A DNA stretch of 64,000 nt from Crossiella sp. S99.2 (GCF_023094165.1 NZ_JALMDK010000010.1:203673-267672); one strand, 5' to 3'; positions 8,768-17,756 are shown, counted from the stretch's first letter. Numbers and translations are program-made. Notes: a model not told the origin generated them from the letters alone.

Positions 8768-9448
8768 CTACCCGAAGACCGGCAGCCGGGCGGCGAAGCG
8801 GCCGGCGGTGCGGCGCTGGAAGTCGGTCAGCGGCACCCGGCCGGTGCCGGCCAGCACCACCACCTCGTCGTCGAGCGCGGGCAGGATCGGCGCGCCCGCC
8901 AGGGATTCCACCGTGGTGCGGGCCAGCTTCAGCGCGGCGGGCGCGGGCGGCGGCAGGGTCAGCTCGTGCTTGAGGTCCAGGTGGTGCACGGCCACCTCGA
9001 CCGCCCAGGTGGCCAGGAAGTCCCCGGAGGCCAGCACCTTGCCCTGGAACCGGACGGTGGCCGGCGGCAGCGCGCTGACCATCCTGGACACCGCGTCCGC
9101 GGTCGGGCGCAGGTGGCCGAGCAGGCCGGTGGGGCGGCGGTAGGCCGAGGTGAGCCTGCGCACGTACTGGATCTGCCCGATCCGGTCCGCCTCGTTGTCG
9201 TTGCCGGGCAGCCTGCCCTGCCAGTAGCCGGCCGCGTCGGTGTCCGGCTCCGCCTCGGTGGGGGAGACCAGGCCCAGCAACATCTCCTGCAGGCCCAGGT
9301 GCACGTGCGCGATCACGTCGCCGACCGTCCACCCGTGACACCGGCTGGCGGCCAGCATCCTGGTGTCGTCCAGGGTGTCGCAGACCGCCAGCAGCGCGGA
9401 GAGCGCTTCGAGGAAGGCCGTCTGGCCGTCGTGGTGATCGACGCGCAT
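8768..9448 (-). CDS. Maleylpyruvate isomerase-like (DinB fold) mycothiol-dependent family protein
   Basis: 226 aa. The N-terminal DinB/MDMPI helical bundle shows HGWTVGDVIAHVHLGL and later EVAVHHLDLKH, giving the three spaced His that bind the metal in this fold. The C-terminal part is the small domain of actinobacterial maleylpyruvate-isomerase-type proteins. Family members use mycothiol as cofactor, which supports an actinobacterial host. Substrate is unknown. ATG at 9448 is preferred to a GTG at 9457. It is divergent from the CIS locus, and a TACGTACA repeat lies only about 30 nt upstream of its start. Confidence 0.8.
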   Translation of the reverse strand: MRVDHHDGQTAFLEALSALLAVCDTLDDTRMLAASRCHGWTVGDVIAHVHLGLQEMLLGLVSPTEAEPDTDAAGYWQGRLPGNDNEADRIGQIQYVRRLTSAYRRPTGLLGHLRPTADAVSRMVSALPPATVRFQGKVLASGDFLATWAVEVAVHHLDLKHELTLPPPAPAALKLARTTVESLAGAPILPALDDEVVVLAGTGRVPLTDFQRRTAGRFAARLPVFG

Positions 9449-9476
9449 GCGGCGCACTCTATCGGGTGGCGATCGC

Positions 9477-9494
9477 TACGTACATTTACGTACA
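9477..9494. promoter_or_regulatory. TACGTACA tandem repeat, candidate operator
   Basis: TACGTACA occurs twice with starts 10 bp apart, one helical turn; because TACGTA is self-complementary the core is also a 16-bp near-palindrome. It is an AT-rich island in a GC-rich setting between the divergent mycothiol-type gene and the CIS locus. The layout resembles TetR-type operators, but the protein that reads it is unknown. Confidence 0.4.
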
Positions 9495-9671
9495 ACCCCT
9501 AGCGGAATTCCTGCTCGCACGCCTTTTCAGGCTCGGCCGACTTCCCGATGGGGCAGCCGTTCCCGCAATTCCTTGTCGGGTCCGGTTTTCTCCCCGACCC
9601 TCGGTGTCAAGCCGCGCTACGAGTGAATTGGACGCACAACGTCCGGTGCGCGAGGGGATGGGGGTTGTGAC

Positions 9672-10514
9672 ATGGCAAGACTGCTTTGGCTGCCCGATGT
9701 GCTTCGCGGCGCCGGGCTGAAGGTTTCCGAGGTCAACGGCTGGCGCACCAGGGGCGCGGACGGAATGCGCGACCTGCGCGGTGTCCTGTTGCACCACACC
9801 GCCGGGCCGCGCGCAGGGAACTATCCGTCGCTGGGCACCGTGTTGAACGGCAACTCCTACACGCCAGGACCATTGGCGCAGCTGGGACTCGGTCGCGACG
9901 GGACGTGGCTCGTCATCGCATCCGGCCTGGCCAACCATGCCGGCGAAGGCGACTGGCCGGGGCTGCCGAAGAGCAACGCGAACCCGTACATGATCGGGGT
10001 GGAGGCAGAGTCGGCGGGCGAGCGGCCGTATGACTGGACCGCGGCCCAGATCGAGGCGTATCCGCGTGGGGTGGCCGCGTTGCTGCGGCATATCGGACGT
10101 GGTTCGGAATGGGCCATCGCGCACAAGGAATGGGCTCGGAATAGGGTCGAGAGAAAGAAGATCGATCCGGCAGGCTGGCCAGGTGACATTTCGGGATTCA
10201 GGGCGAGTGTGGCTCGCTGGCTGAACAACCAAGGAGACGATGTGAGCTACGACGACGCCTATCGGGCCGTGCGCGACATCCTCAACGAGGAGTTCGACAA
10301 CCCGAACAACAGCGGCAGGAAAACCAATCTTCGCGCCCAGATCTCGCACAGCGACTGGCGCACTGACTACACCATCAGCCAGCTCACCGGCCGCATCGCC
10401 GGCCTGACCGAGGCGGTCGGCCAGCTCGCCCAGGGCCGCCAGGTCGACGTCGCCGCGATCACCCAGGCAGCCGAGGCCGGGGCCCGCCAGGCCCTTGGCC
10501 AGGGCCAGGGGTGA
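9672..10514 (+). CDS. N-acetylmuramoyl-L-alanine amidase (phage endolysin type)
   Basis: 280 aa. An amidase_2/PGRP-type catalytic domain spans roughly residues 30-190: LLHHTAGP supplies the first zinc His pair and AIAHKEWA a later one, with the intervening NPYMIGVEAES block typical of actinophage lysins. It should cut the bond between MurNAc and L-Ala. The C-terminal 90 residues (from SYDDAYRAVRDIL) form a helical region ending in a Gly/Gln tail, as in actinophage endolysins. There is no signal peptide. It starts the plus-strand CIS run: its stop is 4 nt before the sheath start, so it is probably co-transcribed and could help particle release or cell-wall passage. Confidence 0.85.
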   Translation: MARLLWLPDVLRGAGLKVSEVNGWRTRGADGMRDLRGVLLHHTAGPRAGNYPSLGTVLNGNSYTPGPLAQLGLGRDGTWLVIASGLANHAGEGDWPGLPKSNANPYMIGVEAESAGERPYDWTAAQIEAYPRGVAALLRHIGRGSEWAIAHKEWARNRVERKKIDPAGWPGDISGFRASVARWLNNQGDDVSYDDAYRAVRDILNEEFDNPNNSGRKTNLRAQISHSDWRTDYTISQLTGRIAGLTEAVGQLAQGRQVDVAAITQAAEAGARQALGQGQG

Positions 10515-10518
10515 CGTG

Positions 10519-12111
10519 ATGCCGGTCCAGCCGACCTATCCGGGCGTCTACATCAACGAGCTGCCGAGCGCGGTCCGCACCATCACCGGCGTGCCGACCT
10601 CGGTCGCGGCCTTCGTCGGGGCGGCGCTGCGCGGCCCGGACAACAAACCGGTGCACATCACCAGCTTCGCCGACTACACCGCCACCTTCGGCGCCCTGCA
10701 CGCCACCGTTCCGCTGAGCCACGCGGTCTACCAGTTCTACCTCAACGGCGGCAGCGAGGCGGAAATCGTCCGGCTGGTCGGCACCGGCGCGGCCAGGTCA
10801 ACGGCCACCTTCGACACCCTGACGCTCAACGCCGCGGGCGCGGGCGCCTGGGGCGACCGGATCCGCTTCCGGGTCGACCACGACACCGCCACCGGCGCGG
10901 CCACCCTCTACAACCTCACCGTCCGGGACAACGGCACCGGAGCCGAGGAGCGCTACCTCAACGTCTCGACCAACGCGGCCGATCCGCGCGCCCTGCACAA
11001 GGTGCTGCGGGCCTCGGCGCTGGTGCAGCTGCCCACCGGCACCGAGGGACCCACCACCCGGCCCCAGGAGCACCCTGACCCGCCCGAGGGCGTCGACCCG
11101 CTCGCCGACCCGACCCCGGCGCCCCCGCCGGCGACGCCGGAGCAGGAAGCGCCGCCGGTGTACTCGACCCCGCTCGGCGGCGGACAACCGGGTGGCGCGC
11201 TCACCGCGGCCAGCTACACCGGGGACCAGAACACCAAGACGGGGCTCTGGGCACTGGACCGCGCCGACATCTTCAACATGCTCTACCTGCCCGGCATCAG
11301 CGAGGACGGGAGCCTGGGCGGCGCGGTCTATCCCGTTGCCGCCGACTACTGCCAGAAGCGCCGGGCGATGTTCATCGTGGAGACCACGAAGTCGGTCAAG
11401 ACGGTGAGTGACGCGGTTACCGCCGCCACCGGAAACCCGTTCGGCATCGGTAGCGAACAGCGCAAGAACGTGGCCGGCTACTTCCCGTGGGTCAACCTGG
11501 CCGACCCGGCCGAGGAGGGCGGCGTGCGCGAGTTCCCGCCCGGCGGCGTGGTCGCCGGGATCTGGGCCCGCACCGACGCCCAGCGCGGCGTCTGGAAGGC
11601 CCCGGCCGGCACCGAGGCCAGCCTCAACGGCGTGCAGGAGCTGACCGCGAACCTCACCGACACCGAGCACGGCAGGCTGAACCCGTTGGGGCTCAACTGT
11701 TTGCGCCAGTTCCCGGTGACCGGCAACGTGGTCTGGGGCGCGCGCACCCTGGCCGGCGCGGACCGGCTGGCCGACCAGTGGAAGTACCTGCCGGTGCGGC
11801 GGCTCGCGCTGTTCCTGGAGGAGAGCCTGTTCCGTGGCACCCAGTGGGTGGTCTTCGAGCCCAACGACGAGCCGCTGTGGTCCTCGGTGCGGCTCAACGT
11901 GGGCGCGTTCATGAACACCCTGTTCCGCCAGGGCGCGTTCCAGGGCCAGACGCCGCAGCAGGCGTACCTGGTCAAGTGCGACCGGGAGAACAACCCGCAG
12001 AACGACATCGACCGCGGGATCCTCAACATCCTCGTCGGGTTCGCCCCTCTCAAACCGGCCGAGTTCGTGCTGATCAACATTCAGCAGCTCGCCGGCCAGG
12101 TCCAGGTGTAG
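10519..12111 (+). CDS. CIS contractile sheath protein
   Basis: 530 aa. The N-terminus PTYPGVYINELPSAVRTITGVPTSVAAFVGAA is the signature of phage tail sheath proteins, and the C-terminal half holds the conserved LGLNCLRQFP, GARTLAG, WKYLPVRRLALFLEESL and WVVFEPNDEPLW blocks that build the helical core and the arms joining neighbouring subunits. It forms the contractile outer cylinder. An acidic Pro-rich stretch at about residues 172-218 interrupts the molecule and probably loops out at the surface. Start ATG at 10519 has AGGGG 7 nt upstream; an upstream in-frame GTG is not needed. Only one sheath gene is present, unlike the several in Afp/PVC systems. Confidence 0.95.
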   Translation: MPVQPTYPGVYINELPSAVRTITGVPTSVAAFVGAALRGPDNKPVHITSFADYTATFGALHATVPLSHAVYQFYLNGGSEAEIVRLVGTGAARSTATFDTLTLNAAGAGAWGDRIRFRVDHDTATGAATLYNLTVRDNGTGAEERYLNVSTNAADPRALHKVLRASALVQLPTGTEGPTTRPQEHPDPPEGVDPLADPTPAPPPATPEQEAPPVYSTPLGGGQPGGALTAASYTGDQNTKTGLWALDRADIFNMLYLPGISEDGSLGGAVYPVAADYCQKRRAMFIVETTKSVKTVSDAVTAATGNPFGIGSEQRKNVAGYFPWVNLADPAEEGGVREFPPGGVVAGIWARTDAQRGVWKAPAGTEASLNGVQELTANLTDTEHGRLNPLGLNCLRQFPVTGNVVWGARTLAGADRLADQWKYLPVRRLALFLEESLFRGTQWVVFEPNDEPLWSSVRLNVGAFMNTLFRQGAFQGQTPQQAYLVKCDRENNPQNDIDRGILNILVGFAPLKPAEFVLINIQQLAGQVQV

Positions 12112-12125
12112 GAAGGAACACGGCC

Positions 12126-12659
12126 ATGCCACAGGCGAACCCCAAGACCACGCGGGTCGACCCGTACAAGAACTTCCGGTTCCGGGTGAAGTTCGGCGAC
12201 GGCGACTACATCGCCGGGATCTCCAAGGTCACCGGCTTCACCCGGACCACCGAGGTGGTCAAGCACCGCTCCGGCGGTGACCCGTCGCTGAGCTACAAAC
12301 TGCCCGGCCGCACCGACTACGAGGCCATCACCCTGGAACGCGGGGTGACCCTCGACCCGGAGTTCGAGAAGTGGGCCAACAAGGTCTGGAGCTTCCGCAA
12401 CGCCGCAGGCGGGGTGGAGACCTCGCTGAAGGACTTCCGCCGGGACCTGCTGATCGACGTCTTCGACGACGGCGGCCGCAAGGTGCTCTCCTACGAACTG
12501 CACAAGGCGTGGGTCTCGGAGTACAAGCCACTGTCCGATTTGGACGGTAACGCGAACGCGGTGCTGATCCAGTCGATCAAGCTGGAGCACGAGGGCTGGG
12601 TGCGCGACGATTCGGTGGTCGTGGCCGCGGACAACAGCTTCGACGACCCGACGGGCTGA
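12126..12659 (+). CDS. CIS inner tube protein (gp19/Hcp-like)
   Basis: 177 aa. Matches the phage T4 gp19-type tube family: DPYKNFRFRVKFGDGDYIAGISKVTGF at the N-terminus, HRSGGDP, LERGVTLDPEFEKWANKVW and a terminal IKLEHEGW. It stacks as hexameric rings to form the tube driven out by sheath contraction. It follows the sheath by 14 nt, with GGAA before the ATG. It is the only tube gene of this type in the window, giving a simple single-sheath, single-tube system as known for Streptomyces CIS. Confidence 0.95.
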   Translation: MPQANPKTTRVDPYKNFRFRVKFGDGDYIAGISKVTGFTRTTEVVKHRSGGDPSLSYKLPGRTDYEAITLERGVTLDPEFEKWANKVWSFRNAAGGVETSLKDFRRDLLIDVFDDGGRKVLSYELHKAWVSEYKPLSDLDGNANAVLIQSIKLEHEGWVRDDSVVVAADNSFDDPTG

Positions 12660-12663
12660 GCCG

Positions 12664-13369
12664 ATGCTCACCGAGGCCGAGGTGCTCTCGCTGTGGGAGG
12701 CGGGGCTCGGCCAGCCACCCGTGCGCCGGTCGCTCGCGCTGGCCGTCGCCGGTGGCGCGGGACCGGCCGGACGAACTGACCGTGGGACAGCGCGAGGGAC
12801 TGCTGTTGTCCTTGCACGAGAAGGGCTTCGGCGGTGCGCTGCCCTGCCAGGTGGCCTGTCCGGCCTGTGGTGAGCAGTTGGCACTGACCGTGGACGTGAC
12901 CGAGTTGCGCGCCGACGCGCCACCCCGGGAGTCGGCCACGCTGCTGGCCGACGGGGTGGAGGTGGAGTTCCGCCCGGTGCAGTGCGCGGACCTCCTTGCC
13001 GTGTCGGCGGAAACCGGTGACGCCCGGCTGGCGTTGCTGCGGCGCACGGTGGTCGCGGCCCGGCGTGACACGGAGGAGATTCCGGTTGCGGCGCTGGGAG
13101 ATTCGGTACTGGAGGCGATCGCGGGCGCACTGCCCGAGGTCGACCCGCAGGCCGACATCTCCCTGGCGCTGGACTGCTCCGGGTGCGGTCACGCCTGGCT
13201 GGCGCCCTTCGACGTCGGCGGCTACCTGTGGGCCGAGATCGAGGCTTGCGCGCACCGGTTGTTGTTCGACATCCACGCCCTGGCCTCGGCCTACGGCTGG
13301 ACCGAGGCCGAGGTGCTGTCGGTGAGCCCGGCGCGCAGGCGGTTCTACCTGGAGGCGGGGGCGTGGTGA
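12664..13369 (+). CDS. T4-type baseplate hub assembly chaperone-like protein, reading frame disrupted
   Basis: The family N-terminus (LTEAEVLSLWEAGLG) is encoded from ATG 12664, but the remainder (RDRPDELTVGQREGLLLSLHEKGF onward) is in the next frame, open from about 12752 to 13369. Dropping one G from CCGGTGG at 12749-12755 joins them as AVAVARDRPDEL, which looks like an intact protein of about 235 aa. The second part has two CxxC pairs (CPACGE, CSGCGH), a likely zinc site. The protein should aid hub/baseplate assembly. Either the gene carries a 1-nt insertion (mutation or sequencing error) or it uses +1 recoding; GTG 12752 alone has no ribosome site. Confidence 0.7.
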
Positions 13370-14184
13370 GCGGGGATCTGGCGGGCAGGCTGGTCGGCGG
13401 GGACAGCCTGACGGTGCGGCCGCTGCTGCCGTCGGTGTTCGAGACACCGGTGGCGCTGCGGCACGAACCGGAAGAACGGCCGGGCCTGGCCCGGACCGAT
13501 GATGGCGGGCGGGCGCCGGGTCGACCGGCCGAGCACCCGGGGTCTGTTGTGCCCGCCCGTCATCAGCACAGTGCTCCGGGTGGTCCGGCCTTCCCAGTAG
13601 AACCGGGCCATCCGGTTGGCCCGGCGTCGCCGCAACCGTCGGCGACGCCGGGTACCCAACCTCGGGCGCCGCGGCCGGAGTCCGGTGGGACGCCGGAGCT
13701 GTCGTGGCCCGTGCACCCGGTCGCGGCGCCGAGGTGGAACGAATCCCTGGTGCGTAACGAAAAGCCCGAAGTCGCGGATCAACCGGTGCCGCCTGGTCGA
13801 CCCGGTCCGCTCAGGTCACCGCGCCTAGCGGCGGAGCACCGCGGCGACCCGGTCGCGCTCGACCCGCCGGGGCATGCGGCAGTGCTGGATCGCCCTGGAC
13901 CGGTCGACGGCCCCCGGGAATCGGCTGCGCCGGTGGTATCGCCGCGTCCGACCGCGCCGGGATATCCCGTCGCCGAGGTCTCCGGTCCGTCGCCCGTACC
14001 GCCCAGCCCGGTTCCGCCCGCCAACCCGCCGCGCCAGCCCCGCCGTCCCACCGTGCACATCTCCATCGGCCGGATCGAGATCCGCGCCCAGCAAGCAGAA
14101 TCACCGAAACCTCAGCGCACCACTGGTTCCCGCCGCAACGTCCTGGAACTCGACGACTACCTGCGAACCCGGAAGGGAGGCTGA
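13366..14184 (+). CDS. Proline-rich CIS-associated protein
   Basis: 272 aa, unrecognised by domain. A short conserved-looking head (LTVRPLLPSVFET) is joined by about 190 residues of Pro/Ala/Gly/Arg-rich, presumably disordered sequence to a conserved tail (PTVHISIGRIEIRAQ, then LELDDYLRTRKGG). Head and tail of this kind recur at the same place in actinobacterial CIS loci, as I recall them. GTG 13366 overlaps the chaperone stop (GTGA); GTG 13363 is an alternative. It may be a flexible linker or scaffold in assembly; it has no coiled coil that would suggest a tape-measure protein. Confidence 0.7.
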   Translation: MSGDLAGRLVGGDSLTVRPLLPSVFETPVALRHEPEERPGLARTDDGGRAPGRPAEHPGSVVPARHQHSAPGGPAFPVEPGHPVGPASPQPSATPGTQPRAPRPESGGTPELSWPVHPVAAPRWNESLVRNEKPEVADQPVPPGRPGPLRSPRLAAEHRGDPVALDPPGHAAVLDRPGPVDGPRESAAPVVSPRPTAPGYPVAEVSGPSPVPPSPVPPANPPRQPRRPTVHISIGRIEIRAQQAESPKPQRTTGSRRNVLELDDYLRTRKGG

Positions 14185-14186
14185 CC

Positions 14187-15410
14187 ATGAGCAACGCCAG
14201 AGTGATCGAGGCCGTGACCCAGATCCTCAAGGGCATCCTCCAGTCCGGTGTGGACCGGGTCTACGACGGGGTGCGCGCCACCACCATGCCGCCGGACAAG
14301 GTCGGCGACACCGGGCACGAGGTGCAGCTCAATCTGTTCCTGTATCAGACCACTGTGGACAGTGCCTGGCGCAACGACCCGTTCCCGGCCAACGCCACCC
14401 GGCGCGGCGAGTCCGGGTTCCCGCCGCTGCCGCTGGTGTTGCACTACCTGGTCACGCCGGTGGTCCGGGACGGGGACGAGATCGTCGCGCACCGGGTGCT
14501 CGGCGGCGCGTTGCGCGCCCTGCATGACCATCCCGTGCTCAGCGGCGCGGAGCTGAACAGCAAGGCCCCGTACGCCAGGGTGGCCGAGGAGGTCGAGTCG
14601 GTCAGCGTGACGCCGCTGCCCGCCGGGACCGATGAGCTGACCAACCTGTGGTCGGCCTTCCAGACGCCGTACCGGATGTCGATGGCCTATGAGGCCAGGG
14701 TGGTGCTGATCGAGAGCGAACGCGAGTCCCGGGCGCCGGTGCCGGTGCTGCGCCGTGGTGAGGACGACCGCGGACCGATCGCGGTGCCCGAGGTGGGCAC
14801 CGGGTTCCCGACCCTGGACACGGTGGAGGTCGAGGACGAGCACCCGGCCGCACTGCTCGGTGAGGCGATCGTGTTGCGGGGCACCAATCTGGCCGGAGCG
14901 GACCTCGAAGTCAGCCTGAGCCACCCGCTGCTGGGCGCGCCGGTCAAGCCGGCGATCACCGAGAAATCCGCCACCCACCTCGGGTTCCGGGTGCCCGCCG
15001 ACGTCGAGCGCACACCTGCCGGGTTCTGGACCGCGACCGTCTCGCTCACCAGCACCGAGGGGGATCGCTTGCACAGCAACGCGATCCCGGTCGGCATCGG
15101 GCCGCGGATCACCAGCCGGATGCCGATGGAGGTGCACCGGCTGCGGGACGCCGAGGGCTCGGTGGAGGTCAACCTCACCTTGGAGCCCGAGGTGCGGCCG
15201 GGGCAGCGGGTGTTCCTGCTGCTCGGCTCGCGGGCCGTGCCGCCGCGGGAGTTCCGCGAGGCCACCGGATCCCTGGAGTTCCGGGTGCCCTTCGCCGAGG
15301 AAGGCAGCCACCTGACCCGGGTCCGGGTGGACGGGGTGGACACCCGCCTGGTCAACCGCGAGCCGGTCATCCCGGTCTTCGACGACACCCAGCGGGTGAC
15401 CGTCCGGTGA
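14187..15410 (+). CDS. DUF4255 (Pvc16/Afp16-like) tail terminator/cap protein
   Basis: 407 aa. The N-terminal 200 residues match DUF4255: VIEAVTQILKGILQSG at the start, VQLNLFLYQTTVDSAWRN, and LPLVLHYLVTPV. In PVC and Afp this domain caps the sheath-tube shaft and fixes its end. The C-terminal 200 residues look like one or two Ig-like beta-sandwich domains (GEAIVLRGTNLAGADLEVSL, TVSLTS). A GGAGG lies 7 nt before the ATG. Its stop overlaps the GTG of the ATPase gene (GTGA), so cap and ATPase are made together, as in other CIS loci. Confidence 0.9.
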   Translation: MSNARVIEAVTQILKGILQSGVDRVYDGVRATTMPPDKVGDTGHEVQLNLFLYQTTVDSAWRNDPFPANATRRGESGFPPLPLVLHYLVTPVVRDGDEIVAHRVLGGALRALHDHPVLSGAELNSKAPYARVAEEVESVSVTPLPAGTDELTNLWSAFQTPYRMSMAYEARVVLIESERESRAPVPVLRRGEDDRGPIAVPEVGTGFPTLDTVEVEDEHPAALLGEAIVLRGTNLAGADLEVSLSHPLLGAPVKPAITEKSATHLGFRVPADVERTPAGFWTATVSLTSTEGDRLHSNAIPVGIGPRITSRMPMEVHRLRDAEGSVEVNLTLEPEVRPGQRVFLLLGSRAVPPREFREATGSLEFRVPFAEEGSHLTRVRVDGVDTRLVNREPVIPVFDDTQRVTVR

Positions 15411-17509
15411 ACGCCGATCCGGGCTGGCAGCTCGCCAACGACCGCTACCTGGGGGCCTCCCTGGCCTGGCTGCGGCTGAAACTGCGCCACCACATCGAAC
15501 TCCGCCGCGGTGCGCCTGCGCAGCCACCGCCCCCGCCGCAACCATCGCAGCCGCCCGCCCAGGTGCGCCGGGCCCGCTGGTTCGCCGCGGACCCCGAACC
15601 CGAGGCCCCGGTCCCACTGCCGCCACCGCCGCCCGCGCCGCCGAACGCGCTGGCCGCGCTCACCCGCGAGCTGGAGGTGGTCAGCCGGGTGCGGGCCGAG
15701 GCCGCGACCGGGGAGCACCGGCCCGCGTTGCTGACCGTGGCCGAGCTGTTCGGGCTCTCCGAGTTCGAGCGGGACACGCTGCTGCTGTGCGCGGCCGCCG
15801 AACTGGATCCGTCCATCACCAGCCTGTGCGCGCTCGCGCACGGCAACGAACGCATGGGCTTCCCCAGTTTCGGGCTCGCGCTCAGCGTGCTGCCCGAGCC
15901 GGCCTGGGACGTGGTCGCACCGCATCGCGGACTGCGCCGCTGGCAGTTCATCGAGATCAACCAGCTGCCGGGCCAGCCGCTGGTCACCAGTGCGCTGCGC
16001 ACCGACGAGCGGGTGGTCAGCTACCTGAAGGGACTCAACCACCTCGACGACCGACTGGACCCACTGGTGTCCATTGTGGAGGAAGCCAGACGGGTCGAGC
16101 TGCCGCCCTCGCAGCGGGCCGCGCAGGAACAGGTCAGCGCGGAATGGGTGTCCGGCGGCGGCGCCGTGGTGCAGCTGGCCGGGGCCGATGAGCCCAGCAA
16201 ACTGCTGATCGCGCAACGGGCCGCGGCCGAGGTGGGGCTGGTGCTCTACCGGATGCCCGCCGCGTTGCTGCCGGACCAACCGAAACAGCTCGACGAGCTG
16301 GCTCGACTGTGGCAGCGGGAGTCCGCGCTCCTGCCACTCGCGCTGTACCTGGACATCGGCGATGACCCCGCGGGAACCGCCGAGACCCCAACGGTGTCCC
16401 CGGTGGGCCGGTTCGTGTCCAGGATCGGCGGCCCGGTGCTGTTGGGCACCAGGGAGAGCCGGCCCGAGCTGGGACGTCGCTCGGTGGTGGTGGACGTCGC
16501 CCCGCCCACCGCCACCGAGCGCGTCGCCGCCTGGCGACAAGCCCTTGGGCCCCAGGCGCCCGAGCACGTGATCACCGGGCTGGCCGCGCAGTTCGCCATG
16601 GACACCGCGGCGATCAGCGAACTCGGCGCGCTGGCCGGCGGCGGGGAACGCGCGCTGTGGCGGGGCTGCCTGGCCAGGACCCGGCCACGGATGGACGCCC
16701 TCGCTCAGCGGCTGGAACCCAAGGTCGGCTGGGACGACATCGTGCTGCCGCCGGAGGAACTGACCCTGCTGCACCGGATCGCCGAGCAGGTCGCGCACCG
16801 CACCCGGGTGCACAGCGACTGGGGCTTTGGTGATCGGATCACCCGCGGGCTGGGCGTCACCGCGTTGTTCAGCGGACCCAGCGGCACCGGCAAGACCATG
16901 GCCGCGGAGGTGCTGGCCGCCGAACTCGGCCTGGACCTGTACCGGATCGACCTGTCCGCGGTGGTCAGCAAGTACATCGGCGAGACCGAGAAGAATCTGC
17001 GGCGCCTGTTCGACGCGGCCGAGACCGGGGGCGCGATCCTGTTCTTCGACGAGGCCGACGCGTTGTTCGGCAAACGCAGCGAGGTCAAGGACAGTCACGA
17101 CCGCTACGCCAACATCGAGATCAACTACCTGCTGCAGCGGATGGAGTCCTACAGCGGCCTGGCCGTGCTGGCCACCAACCTGCGCAACGCCCTGGACAAC
17201 GCGTTCCTGCGCCGCCTGCGCTTCATCGTCGGCTTCCCCTTCCCGGGCGTGGAGCAACGCAAAGCCATCTGGCGCAAGGCATTCCCGCCGCAGGCCCCGA
17301 TCGCCGAACTGGACTTCGACCGGCTGGCCACCCTGCAGGTCAGCGGCGGCATGGCGCGCAACATCGCGCTCAACGCCGCCTTCCTGGCCGCCAGCGGCGA
17401 CGGCGTGATCACCATGCCGGTGGTGCTGGCCGCCGCCCGCACCGAGTTCCGCAAACTCGACCTGCCGGTGCAGGACCGCGATTTCGAGCTGGTGAACCGC
17501 CATGGCTGA
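15407..17509 (+). CDS. AAA+ ATPase of the CIS (Afp15/Pvc15-like)
   Basis: 700 aa. A Pro-rich linker at about residues 40-75 is followed by the helical domain typical of the CIS ATPases and a C-terminal AAA+ module. Walker A is GPSGTGKT at residues 490-497 and Walker B ends in D548-E549 (LFFDEAD), followed by NLRNALDNAFLRRLRF with the sensor-1 Asn and arginine-finger region. In related systems the ATPase is needed for assembly but is not part of the finished particle; it is distinct from ClpV of type VI secretion, which has two AAA+ modules. GTG start overlaps the cap gene stop. Confidence 0.93.
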   Translation: MNADPGWQLANDRYLGASLAWLRLKLRHHIELRRGAPAQPPPPPQPSQPPAQVRRARWFAADPEPEAPVPLPPPPPAPPNALAALTRELEVVSRVRAEAATGEHRPALLTVAELFGLSEFERDTLLLCAAAELDPSITSLCALAHGNERMGFPSFGLALSVLPEPAWDVVAPHRGLRRWQFIEINQLPGQPLVTSALRTDERVVSYLKGLNHLDDRLDPLVSIVEEARRVELPPSQRAAQEQVSAEWVSGGGAVVQLAGADEPSKLLIAQRAAAEVGLVLYRMPAALLPDQPKQLDELARLWQRESALLPLALYLDIGDDPAGTAETPTVSPVGRFVSRIGGPVLLGTRESRPELGRRSVVVDVAPPTATERVAAWRQALGPQAPEHVITGLAAQFAMDTAAISELGALAGGGERALWRGCLARTRPRMDALAQRLEPKVGWDDIVLPPEELTLLHRIAEQVAHRTRVHSDWGFGDRITRGLGVTALFSGPSGTGKTMAAEVLAAELGLDLYRIDLSAVVSKYIGETEKNLRRLFDAAETGGAILFFDEADALFGKRSEVKDSHDRYANIEINYLLQRMESYSGLAVLATNLRNALDNAFLRRLRFIVGFPFPGVEQRKAIWRKAFPPQAPIAELDFDRLATLQVSGGMARNIALNAAFLAASGDGVITMPVVLAAARTEFRKLDLPVQDRDFELVNRHG

Positions 17510-17756
17510 CCGGATCGAACTGCGCATCGACCACCTGGTGCTCGATGGCGTGGCAGAGCCCCACCAGGTCACCGAGATCACCGAGGCGGTGCACGCGGAA
17601 CTGACCCGCCTGCTGACCGCGGCCCCCGCCGGGCGCTGGGCCCCGGCGCGGCGCCGCCGGGCGGTTGGCCGGGCCGTCGTCACGGGACGGCCCGGCCAAC
17701 TCGCCACCACCATCGCCCAGTCCGTGCACCAGGCCGTCCGCGGAGGTGTCGAATGA
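17502..17756 (+). CDS. Small CIS-operon protein of unknown function
   Basis: 84 aa. N-terminus MADRIELRIDHLVLDGV, then a helical stretch (ITEAVHAELTRLL), a basic patch RRRRAVGR and a helix with TTIAQSVHQAVRGG. Small proteins of this form sit between the ATPase and the DUF4157 gene in other actinobacterial CIS loci, as I recall. It overlaps the ATPase gene by 8 nt and its stop overlaps the next ATG (ATGA), so it is clearly part of the coupled operon. Cargo adaptor or chaperone roles are possible but unsupported. Confidence 0.7.
   Translation: MADRIELRIDHLVLDGVAEPHQVTEITEAVHAELTRLLTAAPAGRWAPARRRRAVGRAVVTGRPGQLATTIAQSVHQAVRGGVE

Noticed and set aside
12664..12873. Stand-alone 69-aa protein
   Set aside because: Only its first about 30 residues look like a protein family; the rest is the wrong frame after the disruption, so it was merged with the chaperone gene.
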